Below are positions 1 through 7,540 of a stretch of DNA of 8,672 bases, piece after piece. A model generated the notes under the pieces. The model searched no databases and was not told the DNA's origin. It saw nothing but the letters and a program-made list of their open reading frames with translations. Numbering within the stretch: position 1 is the stretch's first letter; each line of letters starts with the position of its first letter. A program made the position numbers and the translations under genes. Origin of the DNA: an uncultured Arenimonas sp. (GTDB lineage: Bacteria > Pseudomonadota > Gammaproteobacteria > Xanthomonadales > Xanthomonadaceae); NCBI GenBank assembly GCA_946480565.1, contig CAMLKR010000094.1:1-8672 (forward strand), given 5' to 3'.

Positions 1-1173
<1,173 letters not shown>

Positions 1174-1180
1174 TATCCGC

Positions 1181-1477
1181 ATGGGCACCGGCGCCGGCTC
1201 CCTGCTGCTGTTCCTGTTCCTGGGCCTGGCCGGCTCGGCCGGGCCGGCGCACTTCGGTTTCCGCGTATTGGCCTACCGGCACCAGCTGGACCGCGGCATC
1301 GCCTTCGCTCCCGGCACCGAGGACGGCGGCTGGGGCTACAGCTGGTGGCTTATGCGCTGGAAACACCGCATGGCCAAAGACAAGAGCCTGGATTTTTTCG
1401 GCGGCATCACCGCCGGCAGCGGCTGGCTGACCCTGGCCGGGTCGGCGGGGGTGCTGGTCCTGATCGCACTGCAGTAA
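1181..1477 (+). CDS. Small hypothetical membrane protein (98 aa)
   Basis: I do not recognise a family. The 98-residue product has a hydrophobic segment at about residues 7-21 (SLLLFLFLGLAGSAG) and a second at about 78-97 (ending VLVLIAL). Between them is a polar stretch with a WGYSWWLMRWKHRMAKDK region rich in Trp and basic residues. This suggests a two-pass inner-membrane protein with a hydrophilic loop; the first segment could instead act as a signal sequence. The ATG at 1181 follows the asnS stop by 7 bases, and no good Shine-Dalgarno is seen, so translation may depend on readthrough of the asnS mRNA. The stop TAA at 1475-1477 overlaps the ribosome-binding sequence of the next gene. The frame has biased third positions and sensible hydrophobic patterning, so I take it as a real gene. 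Function is unknown. Confidence 0.7.
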   Translation: MGTGAGSLLLFLFLGLAGSAGPAHFGFRVLAYRHQLDRGIAFAPGTEDGGWGYSWWLMRWKHRMAKDKSLDFFGGITAGSGWLTLAGSAGVLVLIALQ

Positions 1478-1480
1478 GGA
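1475..1480 (+). promoter_or_regulatory. Ribosome-binding site overlapping a stop codon
   Basis: TAAGGA lies 7 bases before the ATG at 1488. Its first three bases are also the stop codon of the 98-residue membrane protein. This coupling supports the ATG at 1488 and suggests that the two small genes are translated from one mRNA. Confidence 0.6.
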
Positions 1481-1487
1481 AGCTCCG

Positions 1488-1829
1488 ATGAATCAGATTC
1501 CCGAATCCGACGGCGATACCTCCCGAGAAGAGTGGTGGCTGGCCGCGCTGCCGCGCATGCTGGTCTGGTCGCGCCTGCGCGTGCTCGACAGCGGCGTGGC
1601 CGAGGTGTTCGACTGCGACGGCCGCATCAACATCTACGAAAGCGAGGACGTCGCCCGCGCCGCCCTGATGGACGCCGAGTTCCGCGCCCTGGAGGGCATG
1701 GACGCCGACGATGCCGAGGCCTGGGGCCTGGACCTCGAGGAGATCGAGCCGCCGCGCGGCGAGGACGACGAGGAACTGCGCGAGCAGATGATCCAGCCGC
1801 TCAAGAACCCGCTGACCGGCCGCGACTGA
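1488..1829 (+). CDS. Small acidic hypothetical protein (113 aa)
   Basis: I do not recognise this family. The product has 113 residues with about 30 Asp/Glu against about 11 Arg/Lys, so it is strongly acidic and should be soluble: no signal peptide or membrane segment is visible. The N-terminal part has a Trp-rich patch (EEWWLAALPRMLVW, residues 14-27). The central part (about 36-58, with VFDCDGRINIYESEDVARAAL) looks like a short beta-strand pair followed by a helix. The tail from about residue 84 is a charged low-complexity helix-like stretch. A good Shine-Dalgarno at 1475-1480 fixes the ATG. The next gene starts one base after the stop, so the two are probably co-transcribed. The acidic character could suit a protein-binding partner, but no function can be assigned. 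Confidence 0.75.
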   Translation: MNQIPESDGDTSREEWWLAALPRMLVWSRLRVLDSGVAEVFDCDGRINIYESEDVARAALMDAEFRALEGMDADDAEAWGLDLEEIEPPRGEDDEELREQMIQPLKNPLTGRD

Positions 1830-1830
1830 G

Positions 1831-2481
1831 ATGTACACGCCGCGCCATTTCGCCGAGACCGAACTGGCCGAACTGGACCGGCTGGCCGCACGCGATGCGT
1901 TCGCCACCCTGGTCACCGTGGCCGACGGCACGCCCTTCGTCAGCCACCTGCCGGTGTTTTACCGTCGCGAGGGCGATGCGATCACCCTGCGCGGCCACTG
2001 GTCGCGCGCGAACCCGCAGTGGCGGCACGCCGGCACGGCGCTGGCGATCCTGCACGGCCCGCATGCCTACGTCTCGCCCGGCTGGTACGCCGACAAGGTG
2101 GCGCAGGCGCGGGTACCGACCTGGAACTACGCAGTCGCGCACCTGTCGGGCCGGCTCGAGGTGCACGACGATGCGGAGTTCCTGGCCGGGGTCGTCGCCG
2201 ACCTGAGCGAACGGCACGAAACCGCCGTCGGCAGCGACTGGCGCTACGAGCCCGACAACCCGGCGCACGTGGCCCAACTCCGCGGCATCGTCGGTTTCCG
2301 CCTGGCCGTTTCCGCGGTCGAACTCAAGTTCAAGCTCAGCCAGAACCACCCGCCGGCCAATGTGCGCGGCGCCGCGGCGGCACTGGCCGCCAGCGCCCGC
2401 GAAGCCGACCGCGAGATTTCCGCCCTGATGAGCGAACGCCTGGAACGGCGCGAACAAGGAGTCCAAGACCATGAACCCTGA
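1831..2481 (+). CDS. paiB: PaiB-family FMN-binding protein (putative negative transcriptional regulator)
   Basis: The 216-residue product belongs to the PaiB / FMN-binding_2 family. These are flavin-binding split-barrel proteins named after Bacillus subtilis PaiB, a repressor affecting sporulation and secreted proteases. Family landmarks in order are the N-terminal YTPRHF, FVSHLPV (36-42), GHWSRANPQW (55-64), AYVSPGWYADK (79-89), VPTWNY (95-100) and ELKFKLSQN (164-172). No classical helix-turn-helix is visible, so DNA binding is not shown by the sequence, and an FMN-dependent oxidoreductase or stress role is equally possible. The partner acetyltransferase PaiA is not adjacent here. The gene starts one base after the preceding stop, and its last 11 bases overlap the start of the following SDR gene, which points to one operon. 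The family call is firm; the regulatory function is inherited from the name only. Confidence 0.88.
   Translation: MYTPRHFAETELAELDRLAARDAFATLVTVADGTPFVSHLPVFYRREGDAITLRGHWSRANPQWRHAGTALAILHGPHAYVSPGWYADKVAQARVPTWNYAVAHLSGRLEVHDDAEFLAGVVADLSERHETAVGSDWRYEPDNPAHVAQLRGIVGFRLAVSAVELKFKLSQNHPPANVRGAAAALAASAREADREISALMSERLERREQGVQDHEP
2456..2461 (+). promoter_or_regulatory. Strong Shine-Dalgarno inside the paiB 3' end
   Basis: AAGGAG ends 9 bases before the ATG at 2471. It lies inside the last codons of the PaiB-family gene. It decides the start of the overlapping SDR gene and shows that the 11-base overlap is genuine translational coupling geometry. Confidence 0.65.
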
Positions 2482-3259
2482 CCTGCGCGGAAAACATGCC
2501 CTGGTCTGCGGCGGCTCCGAAGGCATCGGGCGCGCGTCCGCGGAGGCCCTGGCCGCGCTGGGTGCGGACGTCACGGTGCTGGCGCGGCGCGCCGACCGCC
2601 TTGCCGAGGTCGCCGCCGCCCTGCCCCGCATCCACCCGGACCAGCATCACCGGCACGTCGCCACCGACGTTTCCGACGCCGCGGGCCTGGCCAAGGCCGT
2701 CGCGGCGCTCTGCGCCAAGTACCCGGTGCACCTCCTGGTGAACAATACCGCCGGTCCGCCGGGTGGTCCGGCGCATTCCGCCGCGCCCGAGGACTACGTC
2801 GGCGTGTTCCGCCAGCACCTGGTCGCCGGCCAGGTGCTGGTGCAGGCGGTGCTGCCGGGCATGAAGGCCGCGGGTTGGGGCCGCATCGTCAACATCATCT
2901 CGACCTCGGTGAAGGAGCCGATCGCCAACCTGGGCGTCTCCAACACCATCCGCGGCGCGGTCGCCGGCTGGGCCAAGACCCTGGCCAGCGAGCTCGGGCC
3001 CTTCGGCATCACCGTCAACAACGTGCTGCCGGGCTATACCCGCACCCGGCGCCTGGACCAGATCCTGGCCGAACGCGCGGCCGCCACCGGCAAGTCCGCG
3101 GACGACGTCGCCAGGGGCATGCTGGCCACCGTGCCGGCCGGGCGTTTCGCCGAACCGTCGGAAGTGGCGGCCGCGGTCGCCTTCCTCGCCTCTCCTGCCG
3201 CCGGCTACGTCAACGGCATCAACCTGCCGGTCGACGGCGGCCGCACCCGCTCGCTCTGA
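2471..3259 (+). CDS. SDR-family oxidoreductase-like protein with degenerate catalytic tetrad
   Basis: The 262-residue protein has the length and fold signals of a classical short-chain dehydrogenase/reductase. These are a nucleotide-binding Gly motif G14xxxG18xG20 (CGGSEGIG), VATDVSDA for the adenine pocket (63-70), NNTAG (91-95), a probable catalytic Ser144 in IVNIIST, and the C-terminal NGINLPVDGG. The position of the active-site Tyr (13 residues after Ser144) is Ser157, and the Lys position is Arg161: the YxxxK motif reads SNTIR. I recall a known subgroup resembling beta-ketoacyl-ACP reductases that lacks the standard tetrad, so this is probably a subfamily trait and not a broken gene. Catalysis by the usual mechanism is doubtful; it may bind NAD(P) or use different chemistry. 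Substrate is unknown. It overlaps the paiB-like gene and is followed after 10 bases by the PilZ gene. Confidence 0.88.
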   Translation: MNPDLRGKHALVCGGSEGIGRASAEALAALGADVTVLARRADRLAEVAAALPRIHPDQHHRHVATDVSDAAGLAKAVAALCAKYPVHLLVNNTAGPPGGPAHSAAPEDYVGVFRQHLVAGQVLVQAVLPGMKAAGWGRIVNIISTSVKEPIANLGVSNTIRGAVAGWAKTLASELGPFGITVNNVLPGYTRTRRLDQILAERAAATGKSADDVARGMLATVPAGRFAEPSEVAAAVAFLASPAAGYVNGINLPVDGGRTRSL

Positions 3260-3269
3260 GGGCCGACAC

Positions 3270-3560
3270 GTGGATCCGAACGACCACCGATTCTCCGACC
3301 GGGTGCCCTACGCGGCCCGGGTCATGGTCATCCGCGGCGCCCAGGCCTGGGTGGGCGAAGTGAAGGACCTTTCCGAAGGCGGCTGCGGCCTGTTCCGCCC
3401 GGCCGATTGCGCGCTGGACGTGGCCGAGATCGTGCAGCTGATCTTCTTCGAGGAGCCCGGTCCGGCCGTGCTGGTGGACGCCCGCGTGGCGCGCGTCGAG
3501 AACGGGTCGCTGGGCTTCGAATACCACGAACCGCAGGCCGTGCCGCCCGCGCGCGGCTGA
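3270..3560 (+). CDS. Single-domain PilZ protein (putative c-di-GMP receptor)
   Basis: This 96-residue protein matches the PilZ domain, which binds the second messenger cyclic di-GMP and relays it to motility, biofilm or secretion machinery. Both ligand motifs are visible: R7xxxR11 (RFSDR) near the N-terminus and D33-x-S35-x-x-G38 (DLSEGG) on the first barrel strands. The rest is beta-strand-like and ends in a Pro/Ala tail. There is no second domain, so it would act by binding a partner. The start is GTG at 3270, preceded at a good distance by TGAGGG at 3257-3262, which overlaps the SDR stop codon. Because both motifs are intact it should be a binding-competent PilZ, unlike the degenerate PilZ proteins of type IV pilus assembly. 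The partner is not in the window. Confidence 0.87.
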   Translation: MDPNDHRFSDRVPYAARVMVIRGAQAWVGEVKDLSEGGCGLFRPADCALDVAEIVQLIFFEEPGPAVLVDARVARVENGSLGFEYHEPQAVPPARG

Positions 3561-3603
3561 GCTCCACACGCGGCCTGCACGCAGCCGCCGCCATCCTGTG
3601 TCC

Positions 3604-4416
3604 ATGCCCGAAGGTCCTGAAATCCGCCGCGCCGCCGACCGCCTCGCGGCCGCCGTCGTCGGCCAGCCGCTGGCCGCCGCCTGGTTCCATTTCCCCGAAC
3701 TCAAGAAGTTCCAGCGCAGCCTGGTGGGGCGCCGCATCACCGCGATCGTGCCGCACGGCAAGGCCCTGCTGACGCATTTCGACCACGGGCTGAGCCTGTA
3801 TTCGCACAACCAGCTCTACGGCGTCTGGCAGGTCGCCGACGCGGGCGCGCGCCCGGACAATGGCCGCTCGCTGCGCGTGGCGCTGGAAACCGGGACGCGG
3901 GCCATCCTGCTGTACTCGGCCTCCGAGGTCGAGATGTGGAAAACCGCCGAACTCGACCGCCATCCCTTCCTGGCCAAACTCGGGCCGGACGTGCTGGACC
4001 CGACCCTGAAACCGGCGGCGGTCGAAAAGCGGTTGAAGGACCCGCGCTTCCAGGGGCGCTCCCTGGTGGCGCTGCTGCTTGACCAGGCCTTCCTGGCCGG
4101 CATGGGCAATTACCTTCGATCGGAGGTGCTGTTCAGCGCAGGCATCGCCCCGAACCGCCGTCCGGCCGACCTGGGCGCGGACGAACGCAAGCGCCTGGCG
4201 AAGGCGCTGCTGGATGTCCCGCGCGCCAGCTACCGCACCCGCGGCATCGAGCCGGCCGCCGGCATGCGCGGGGACTACCTCACCGACACCCCTACCGGTT
4301 TCCGGTTCCAGGTCTTCGACCGCGAAGGCGAACCCTGCCCGCGCTGCGGCGACGTCGTGGTGCGGCATGAATTGGGCGGCCGACGGCTTTATTGGTGTCC
4401 GGTCTGCCAGCACTGA
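3604..4416 (+). CDS. nei: Endonuclease VIII (Nei), DNA glycosylase/AP lyase
   Basis: This base-excision repair enzyme removes oxidised pyrimidines and cleaves the abasic site by beta,delta-elimination. The 270-residue protein aligns along its full length with E. coli Nei (263 residues). Landmarks are MPEGPEIRRAADRL at the start (Pro2 is the Schiff-base nucleophile and Glu3 the general acid), Lys53 in GKALLTHF, LYSHNQLYGVW, the helix-two-turn-helix region DQAFLAGMGNYLR (160-172, with Asn169 and Arg172), and a C-terminal zinc finger with Cys245, Cys248, Cys265 and Cys268 ending at His270. A GTG six bases upstream (3598) is in frame, but it would bury the catalytic proline, so ATG 3604 is chosen. 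No Shine-Dalgarno is obvious. The 43-base gap from the PilZ gene contains no clear terminator. Its presence between regulatory and catabolic genes appears coincidental. Confidence 0.96.
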   Translation: MPEGPEIRRAADRLAAAVVGQPLAAAWFHFPELKKFQRSLVGRRITAIVPHGKALLTHFDHGLSLYSHNQLYGVWQVADAGARPDNGRSLRVALETGTRAILLYSASEVEMWKTAELDRHPFLAKLGPDVLDPTLKPAAVEKRLKDPRFQGRSLVALLLDQAFLAGMGNYLRSEVLFSAGIAPNRRPADLGADERKRLAKALLDVPRASYRTRGIEPAAGMRGDYLTDTPTGFRFQVFDREGEPCPRCGDVVVRHELGGRRLYWCPVCQH

Positions 4417-4433
4417 GGGACGCCCGAACCTGT

Positions 4434-4467
4434 CCGTACGGGTGCGCTGGCGGTTAAGCTTGGCGGC
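4434..4467 (+). promoter_or_regulatory. Candidate promoter with near-leaderless start for the dehydrogenase gene
   Basis: The 51-base gap after nei contains an AT-rich island in an otherwise GC-rich region. GTTAAGCT at 4453-4460 can serve as a -10 element. Transcription would then start around 4466-4468, at or next to the ATG at 4468. No Shine-Dalgarno precedes that ATG, which agrees with a leaderless mRNA. An 8-base perfect palindrome CCGTACGG at 4434-4441 lies near the expected -35 position and could be an operator half or chance; no good -35 hexamer is seen. This is an inference from spacing and composition. Confidence 0.4.
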
Positions 4468-5913
4468 ATGAGCCTGCGGCTATCCCATCTGATCGGCGGC
4501 CAGGCGGTGACCGCGTCCGGCGGCGCCTGGCTCGATGTGTTCGAGCCCGCCACCGCAGCGGTTTACGCCCAATGCCCGGACGGCAGCGACGACGACGTCG
4601 CCGCCGCGGTCGCCGCCGCGCAGCGGGCCTTCCCGGCCTGGTCCACCCTGCCCGCCAGCGAGCGCGCCGCCTGGATCGAACGCCTGGCCGCGGCGCTGGA
4701 GGCGCGCCTGGAGGACTTCGCCGCCGCCGAATCCCGGGACGTCGGCAAGCCGCTGGCGCTCGCGCGCAGCCTCGACATCCCGCGCGCGGTCAGCAACCTG
4801 CGTTTTTTCGCCGCCGCCGCGACCCAGTTCGCCAGCGAATCGCATTCCACGCCGGGCGTCGTGCACTACACCCTGCGCCAGCCGCTGGGCGTGGTCGGCG
4901 TCATCAGCCCCTGGAACCTGCCGCTCTACCTGTTCACCTGGAAGTTCGCGCCGGCCCTGGCCGCCGGCAACTGCGTGGTCGGCAAACCTTCGGAAGTGAC
5001 GCCGGTGACGGCCTGGATGCTGGGCGAACTCGCCCGCGAGATCGGTTTCCCGGCCGGGGTGCTCAACATCGTGCAGGGTCGCGGCGCAACGGTCGGCCAG
5101 GCGCTGGTGGACCATCCGGCGGTCAAGGCGATCAGTTTCACGGGCAGCACCGCGGTCGGCACCCGCATCGCGGAGAGCTGCGCCCGTTCGCTTAAAAAGA
5201 CTTCACTGGAGCTGGGCGGCAAGAACCCCACCCTGGTGTTCGCGGACGCGCCGAAGGCGAAGCTGCTCGAAACGGTCTTGCGTTCGGCTTTCCTCAACTC
5301 CGGGCAGATCTGCCTGTGCGGCTCGCGCATCCTGGTCGAGCGCGCCTGCTACGATCAGTTCCGCGATGCGCTGGTGGCGCGCGCCAGGGCCCTGGTGGTC
5401 GGCGACCCCTCGGACCCGGCCACGACCACCGGCCCGGTGGTCTCGAAGCCGCATTTCGACAAGGTGATGGCCTGCATCGACCTGGCGAAGGCCGAAGGCG
5501 GCCGCGTGCTCTGCGGCGGCGAGCCGGTCAGGCCCGCCGGGCGGTGCGCCGATGGCTGGTTCATAGCCCCTACCATCATCGAAGGCCTGGGCCCGCACTG
5601 CCGCAGCAACACCGAGGAGGTCTTCGGGCCCGTCGTCACGCTGCAGCCGTTCGACGGCGAGGACGAGGCGCTGGCGCTGGCCAACGCCGCGCCCTACGGG
5701 CTGGCCGCCAGCGTCTGGACCTCCGACCTGGGCCGCGCCCACCGCCTCGCCGACCGGCTGGAGGCCGGCGTGGTCTGGGTCAACACCTGGATGAACCGCG
5801 ACCTGCGCACGCCCTTCGGCGGCGTCAAGCAGTCCGGCCTCGGCCGCGAGGGCGGCTGGGAGGCACTGCGGTTCTTCACCGAAGCCAAGAACGTCACCAT
5901 CGACCTGGGATGA
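4468..5913 (+). CDS. nbaE: 2-Aminomuconate 6-semialdehyde dehydrogenase (ALDH superfamily)
   Basis: This NAD-dependent enzyme oxidises 2-aminomuconate 6-semialdehyde to 2-aminomuconate in the kynurenine / 3-hydroxyanthranilate catabolic pathway. The 481-residue length is typical of the ALDH superfamily. Visible residues are the oxyanion Asn150 (SPWNLPLY), Glu248 (SLELGGKN), nucleophile Cys282 (NSGQICLCGSRI), the NAD-fold FTGSTAVG, EEVFGPV and the C-terminal PFGGVKQSGLGREGG. Arg100 and Arg444 fall where the substrate-carboxylate arginines (R120 and R464) of the Pseudomonas fluorescens enzyme would be, given the constant offset of about 20 residues. Sequence alone could also suit 2-hydroxymuconic or betaine semialdehyde dehydrogenases. 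The neighbouring deaminase, 3-hydroxyanthranilate dioxygenase and ACMSD decide the assignment. Carbonic anhydrase starts 4 bases after its stop. A probable promoter lies directly upstream. Confidence 0.9.
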   Translation: MSLRLSHLIGGQAVTASGGAWLDVFEPATAAVYAQCPDGSDDDVAAAVAAAQRAFPAWSTLPASERAAWIERLAAALEARLEDFAAAESRDVGKPLALARSLDIPRAVSNLRFFAAAATQFASESHSTPGVVHYTLRQPLGVVGVISPWNLPLYLFTWKFAPALAAGNCVVGKPSEVTPVTAWMLGELAREIGFPAGVLNIVQGRGATVGQALVDHPAVKAISFTGSTAVGTRIAESCARSLKKTSLELGGKNPTLVFADAPKAKLLETVLRSAFLNSGQICLCGSRILVERACYDQFRDALVARARALVVGDPSDPATTTGPVVSKPHFDKVMACIDLAKAEGGRVLCGGEPVRPAGRCADGWFIAPTIIEGLGPHCRSNTEEVFGPVVTLQPFDGEDEALALANAAPYGLAASVWTSDLGRAHRLADRLEAGVVWVNTWMNRDLRTPFGGVKQSGLGREGGWEALRFFTEAKNVTIDLG

Positions 5914-5917
5914 TCCG

Positions 5918-6580
5918 ATGCCCCTGAAGGAATTGCTGGACCGGAACCGCGAATGGGCCGCGAAGGTGCGGGCCGAGGACCCGCAGTTCTTCAAACGCCT
6001 GTCCCAGCTGCAGTCGCCGAAATACCTCTGGATAGGCTGCTCGGACTCGCGCGTGCCGGCCAACCAGATCACCGGCCTGCAGCCGGGCGAGGTCTTCGTG
6101 CACCGCAACGTCGCTAACGTGGTCGTACACACCGATCTCAACTGCCTGAGCACCATCCAGTTCGCGGTGGACGTGCTGAAGGTCGAGCACATCCTGGTGG
6201 TCGGCCACTACGGCTGCGGCGGCGTGCATGCCGCGCTCACCGGCGCCCGGGTCGGGCTGGCCGACAACTGGCTGCGCCACGTCGGCGACGTGGCGAACAA
6301 GCACGCGCCGATGCTGGCCGAGGTCGAGCTGGAATCCCTGCGCCACGCGCGGCTGTGCGAGCTGAACGTGGTCGAGCAGGTGGTCAACGTCTGCCAGACC
6401 ACCATCGTCCAGGACGCCTGGGCGCGCGGCCAGAAGCTGAGCGTGCACGGCTGGGTGTACTCCCTGCTCGACGGCCGGGTGCGCGAGCTGGGCATGGGCG
6501 TGGACTGCACCGACGAACTGCCCGAGGCCTATCGCCTCGCGATGGTGCACATCCGCGGCAAGCTCAAGGACGAGACGTGA
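5918..6580 (+). CDS. can: Beta-class carbonic anhydrase (type II, Can-like)
   Basis: This cytoplasmic zinc enzyme interconverts CO2 and bicarbonate. The 220-residue protein has the full beta-class signature: zinc ligands Cys41, His97 and Cys100, the Asp43-Arg45 dyad in CSDSRVPA, and the conserved HRNVAN and GHYGCGGV segments. It follows the E. coli Can / Haemophilus type closely. Trp38, Arg63 and Tyr181 correspond to the Trp39/Arg64/Tyr181 bicarbonate site of the allosteric type II enzymes, so inhibition by bicarbonate is expected. It lies 4 bases after the aminomuconate semialdehyde dehydrogenase gene, and its TGA overlaps the GTG of the deaminase (GTGA at 6577-6580), so it is embedded in the catabolic operon. 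A role in hydrating CO2 released by ACMSD is an inference; it could also be the cell's housekeeping enzyme. Confidence 0.95.
   Translation: MPLKELLDRNREWAAKVRAEDPQFFKRLSQLQSPKYLWIGCSDSRVPANQITGLQPGEVFVHRNVANVVVHTDLNCLSTIQFAVDVLKVEHILVVGHYGCGGVHAALTGARVGLADNWLRHVGDVANKHAPMLAEVELESLRHARLCELNVVEQVVNVCQTTIVQDAWARGQKLSVHGWVYSLLDGRVRELGMGVDCTDELPEAYRLAMVHIRGKLKDET
6566..6570 (+). promoter_or_regulatory. Shine-Dalgarno fixing the GTG start of the deaminase
   Basis: AAGGA ends 6 bases before the GTG at 6577 and lies within the last codons of the carbonic anhydrase gene. With the 4-base GTGA stop/start overlap it supports a GTG start and translational coupling. No in-frame ATG exists near this point. 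Confidence 0.6.
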
Positions 6581-7008
6581 GCGAGATCATCCACGCCAGC
6601 ACCGCGCCGCACCCGGTCGGCCGCTACCCGCACGCGCGCCGCGTAGGCAACCTGCTGTTCCTGTCCGGCATCGGCCCGCGCACGCCCGGCAGCAACGCCA
6701 TCCCGGGCAATGTCTACAACGCCGCCGGCCGGCTGATCGACTACGACATCGTCACCCAGTGCCACTCGGTGTTCGCGAACGTGCGCGCCGTGCTCGAGGC
6801 CAGCCACTGCCGCTGGGACTGGCTGGTGGACATCACCGTCTACCTGACCGACATGCAGCGCGACTTCCACGCCTACAACGGCGTCTGGGCCGAATATTTC
6901 CCCGACATCAACAAGGCGCCCTGCCGCACCACACTGGGCATCACCGCCCTGCCCACGCCGATCGCGATCGAGCTCAAGTGCGTGGCGGCCTTCCCGGAGT
7001 CACGCTGA
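6577..7008 (+). CDS. nbaF: 2-Aminomuconate deaminase (RidA/YjgF family)
   Basis: This enzyme is expected to hydrolyse 2-aminomuconate to 4-oxalocrotonate (2-oxo-3-hexenedioate) and ammonia. The 143-residue protein is a RidA/YjgF trimeric-fold member. Signals are the N-terminal [20 protein letters not shown], a central helix (about 57-75, ending near VLEASH), DITVYLTDM (85-93) and the C-terminal [21 protein letters not shown]. Arg117 is the family's carboxylate-binding arginine, and Glu132 lies where an acidic active-site residue is often found. The length matches the Pseudomonas 2-aminomuconate deaminase, and the position between AMSDH and 3-hydroxyanthranilate dioxygenase makes this role much more likely than general imine deaminase (RidA). 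The start is GTG at 6577, overlapping the carbonic anhydrase stop. One base separates its stop from the next ATG. Confidence 0.88.
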   Translation: MSEIIHASTAPHPVGRYPHARRVGNLLFLSGIGPRTPGSNAIPGNVYNAAGRLIDYDIVTQCHSVFANVRAVLEASHCRWDWLVDITVYLTDMQRDFHAYNGVWAEYFPDINKAPCRTTLGITALPTPIAIELKCVAAFPESR

Positions 7009-7009
7009 C

Positions 7010-7537
7010 ATGCTCACGCCTGCCTTCAACCTGCAGCAGTGGATCGAGGCGCACCGGCACCTGCTGAAGCCGCCGGTGGCCAACAAGTGCATCGTCGACG
7101 GCGACTTCATCGTCATGATCGTGGGCGGCCCGAACCAGCGCACCGACTACCACCACGACGAGGGCCCGGAGTTCTTCTACCAGCTCGAGGGCGAGATGGT
7201 GCTGAAGGTGCAGGAAGACGGCAGGGTGCGCGACATCCCGATCAAGGCCGGCGAGGTGTTCTACCTGCCGCCGCGCGTGCCGCACTCGCCGCAGCGTTCG
7301 GCCGGCGGCATCGGCCTGGTGATCGAGCGCAAGCGCCTTCCGCACGAGAAGGACGGGCTGCTGTGGTATTGCGAGAAGTGCAACCACCCGCTGTACTCGG
7401 AGTTCTTCACGCTCGAAGACATCGAAACCCAGTTCGGCGCGGTCTTCGACCGCTTCTACCGCTCGGCCGAACTGCGCACCTGCACCGCCTGCCGACACCT
7501 CAACCCGGCCCCGGCCCGATACACCGACGGCGCCTAG
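7010..7537 (+). CDS. nbaC: 3-Hydroxyanthranilate 3,4-dioxygenase (cupin)
   Basis: This non-haem Fe(II) extradiol-type dioxygenase opens the ring of 3-hydroxyanthranilate to give 2-amino-3-carboxymuconate 6-semialdehyde, the branch point between quinolinate/NAD synthesis and full catabolism. The 175-residue cupin aligns with the Cupriavidus metallidurans enzyme. Iron ligands are His48, Glu54 ([12 protein letters not shown]) and His92 ([10 protein letters not shown]). Substrate-binding Arg44 and Arg96 and the catalytic Glu106 (LVIERKR) are present. The second, rubredoxin-like iron site typical of bacterial and yeast forms is intact: Cys121, Cys124 (WYCEKCNHP) and Cys158, Cys161 (CTACRH). GGAG at 6996-6999 sits 10 bases before the ATG. 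The permease gene follows after 3 bases. No quinolinate phosphoribosyltransferase is seen, and with ACMSD nearby a catabolic role is favoured. Confidence 0.96.
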   Translation: MLTPAFNLQQWIEAHRHLLKPPVANKCIVDGDFIVMIVGGPNQRTDYHHDEGPEFFYQLEGEMVLKVQEDGRVRDIPIKAGEVFYLPPRVPHSPQRSAGGIGLVIERKRLPHEKDGLLWYCEKCNHPLYSEFFTLEDIETQFGAVFDRFYRSAELRTCTACRHLNPAPARYTDGA

Positions 7538-7540
7538 GCC

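Noticed and set aside
1391..1396. T6 runs (here and at 4803-4808) as programmed frameshift sites
   Set aside because: Each encodes Phe-Phe within a continuous, well-supported frame and no alternative product makes sense.
3570..3588. GCGGC/GCCGC inverted repeat between the PilZ gene and nei as a terminator
   Set aside because: The stem is only 5 pairs with a 9-base loop and no T-tract follows; such pairs are common in GC-rich DNA.
3598..3603. GTG start for nei two codons upstream
   Set aside because: Nei needs an N-terminal proline exposed after Met removal; only ATG 3604 gives MPEGPE.
5191..5200. AT-rich patch CTTAAAAAGA inside the dehydrogenase gene as a sign of an insertion or frameshift
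   Set aside because: It translates in frame to Leu-Lys-Lys-Thr directly before the conserved SLELGGKN, which is normal for ALDHs.
5203..6192. Minus-strand open frame (329 codons) across the AMSDH/carbonic anhydrase junction
   Set aside because: No start signal or recognisable domain, and both underlying genes are well supported.
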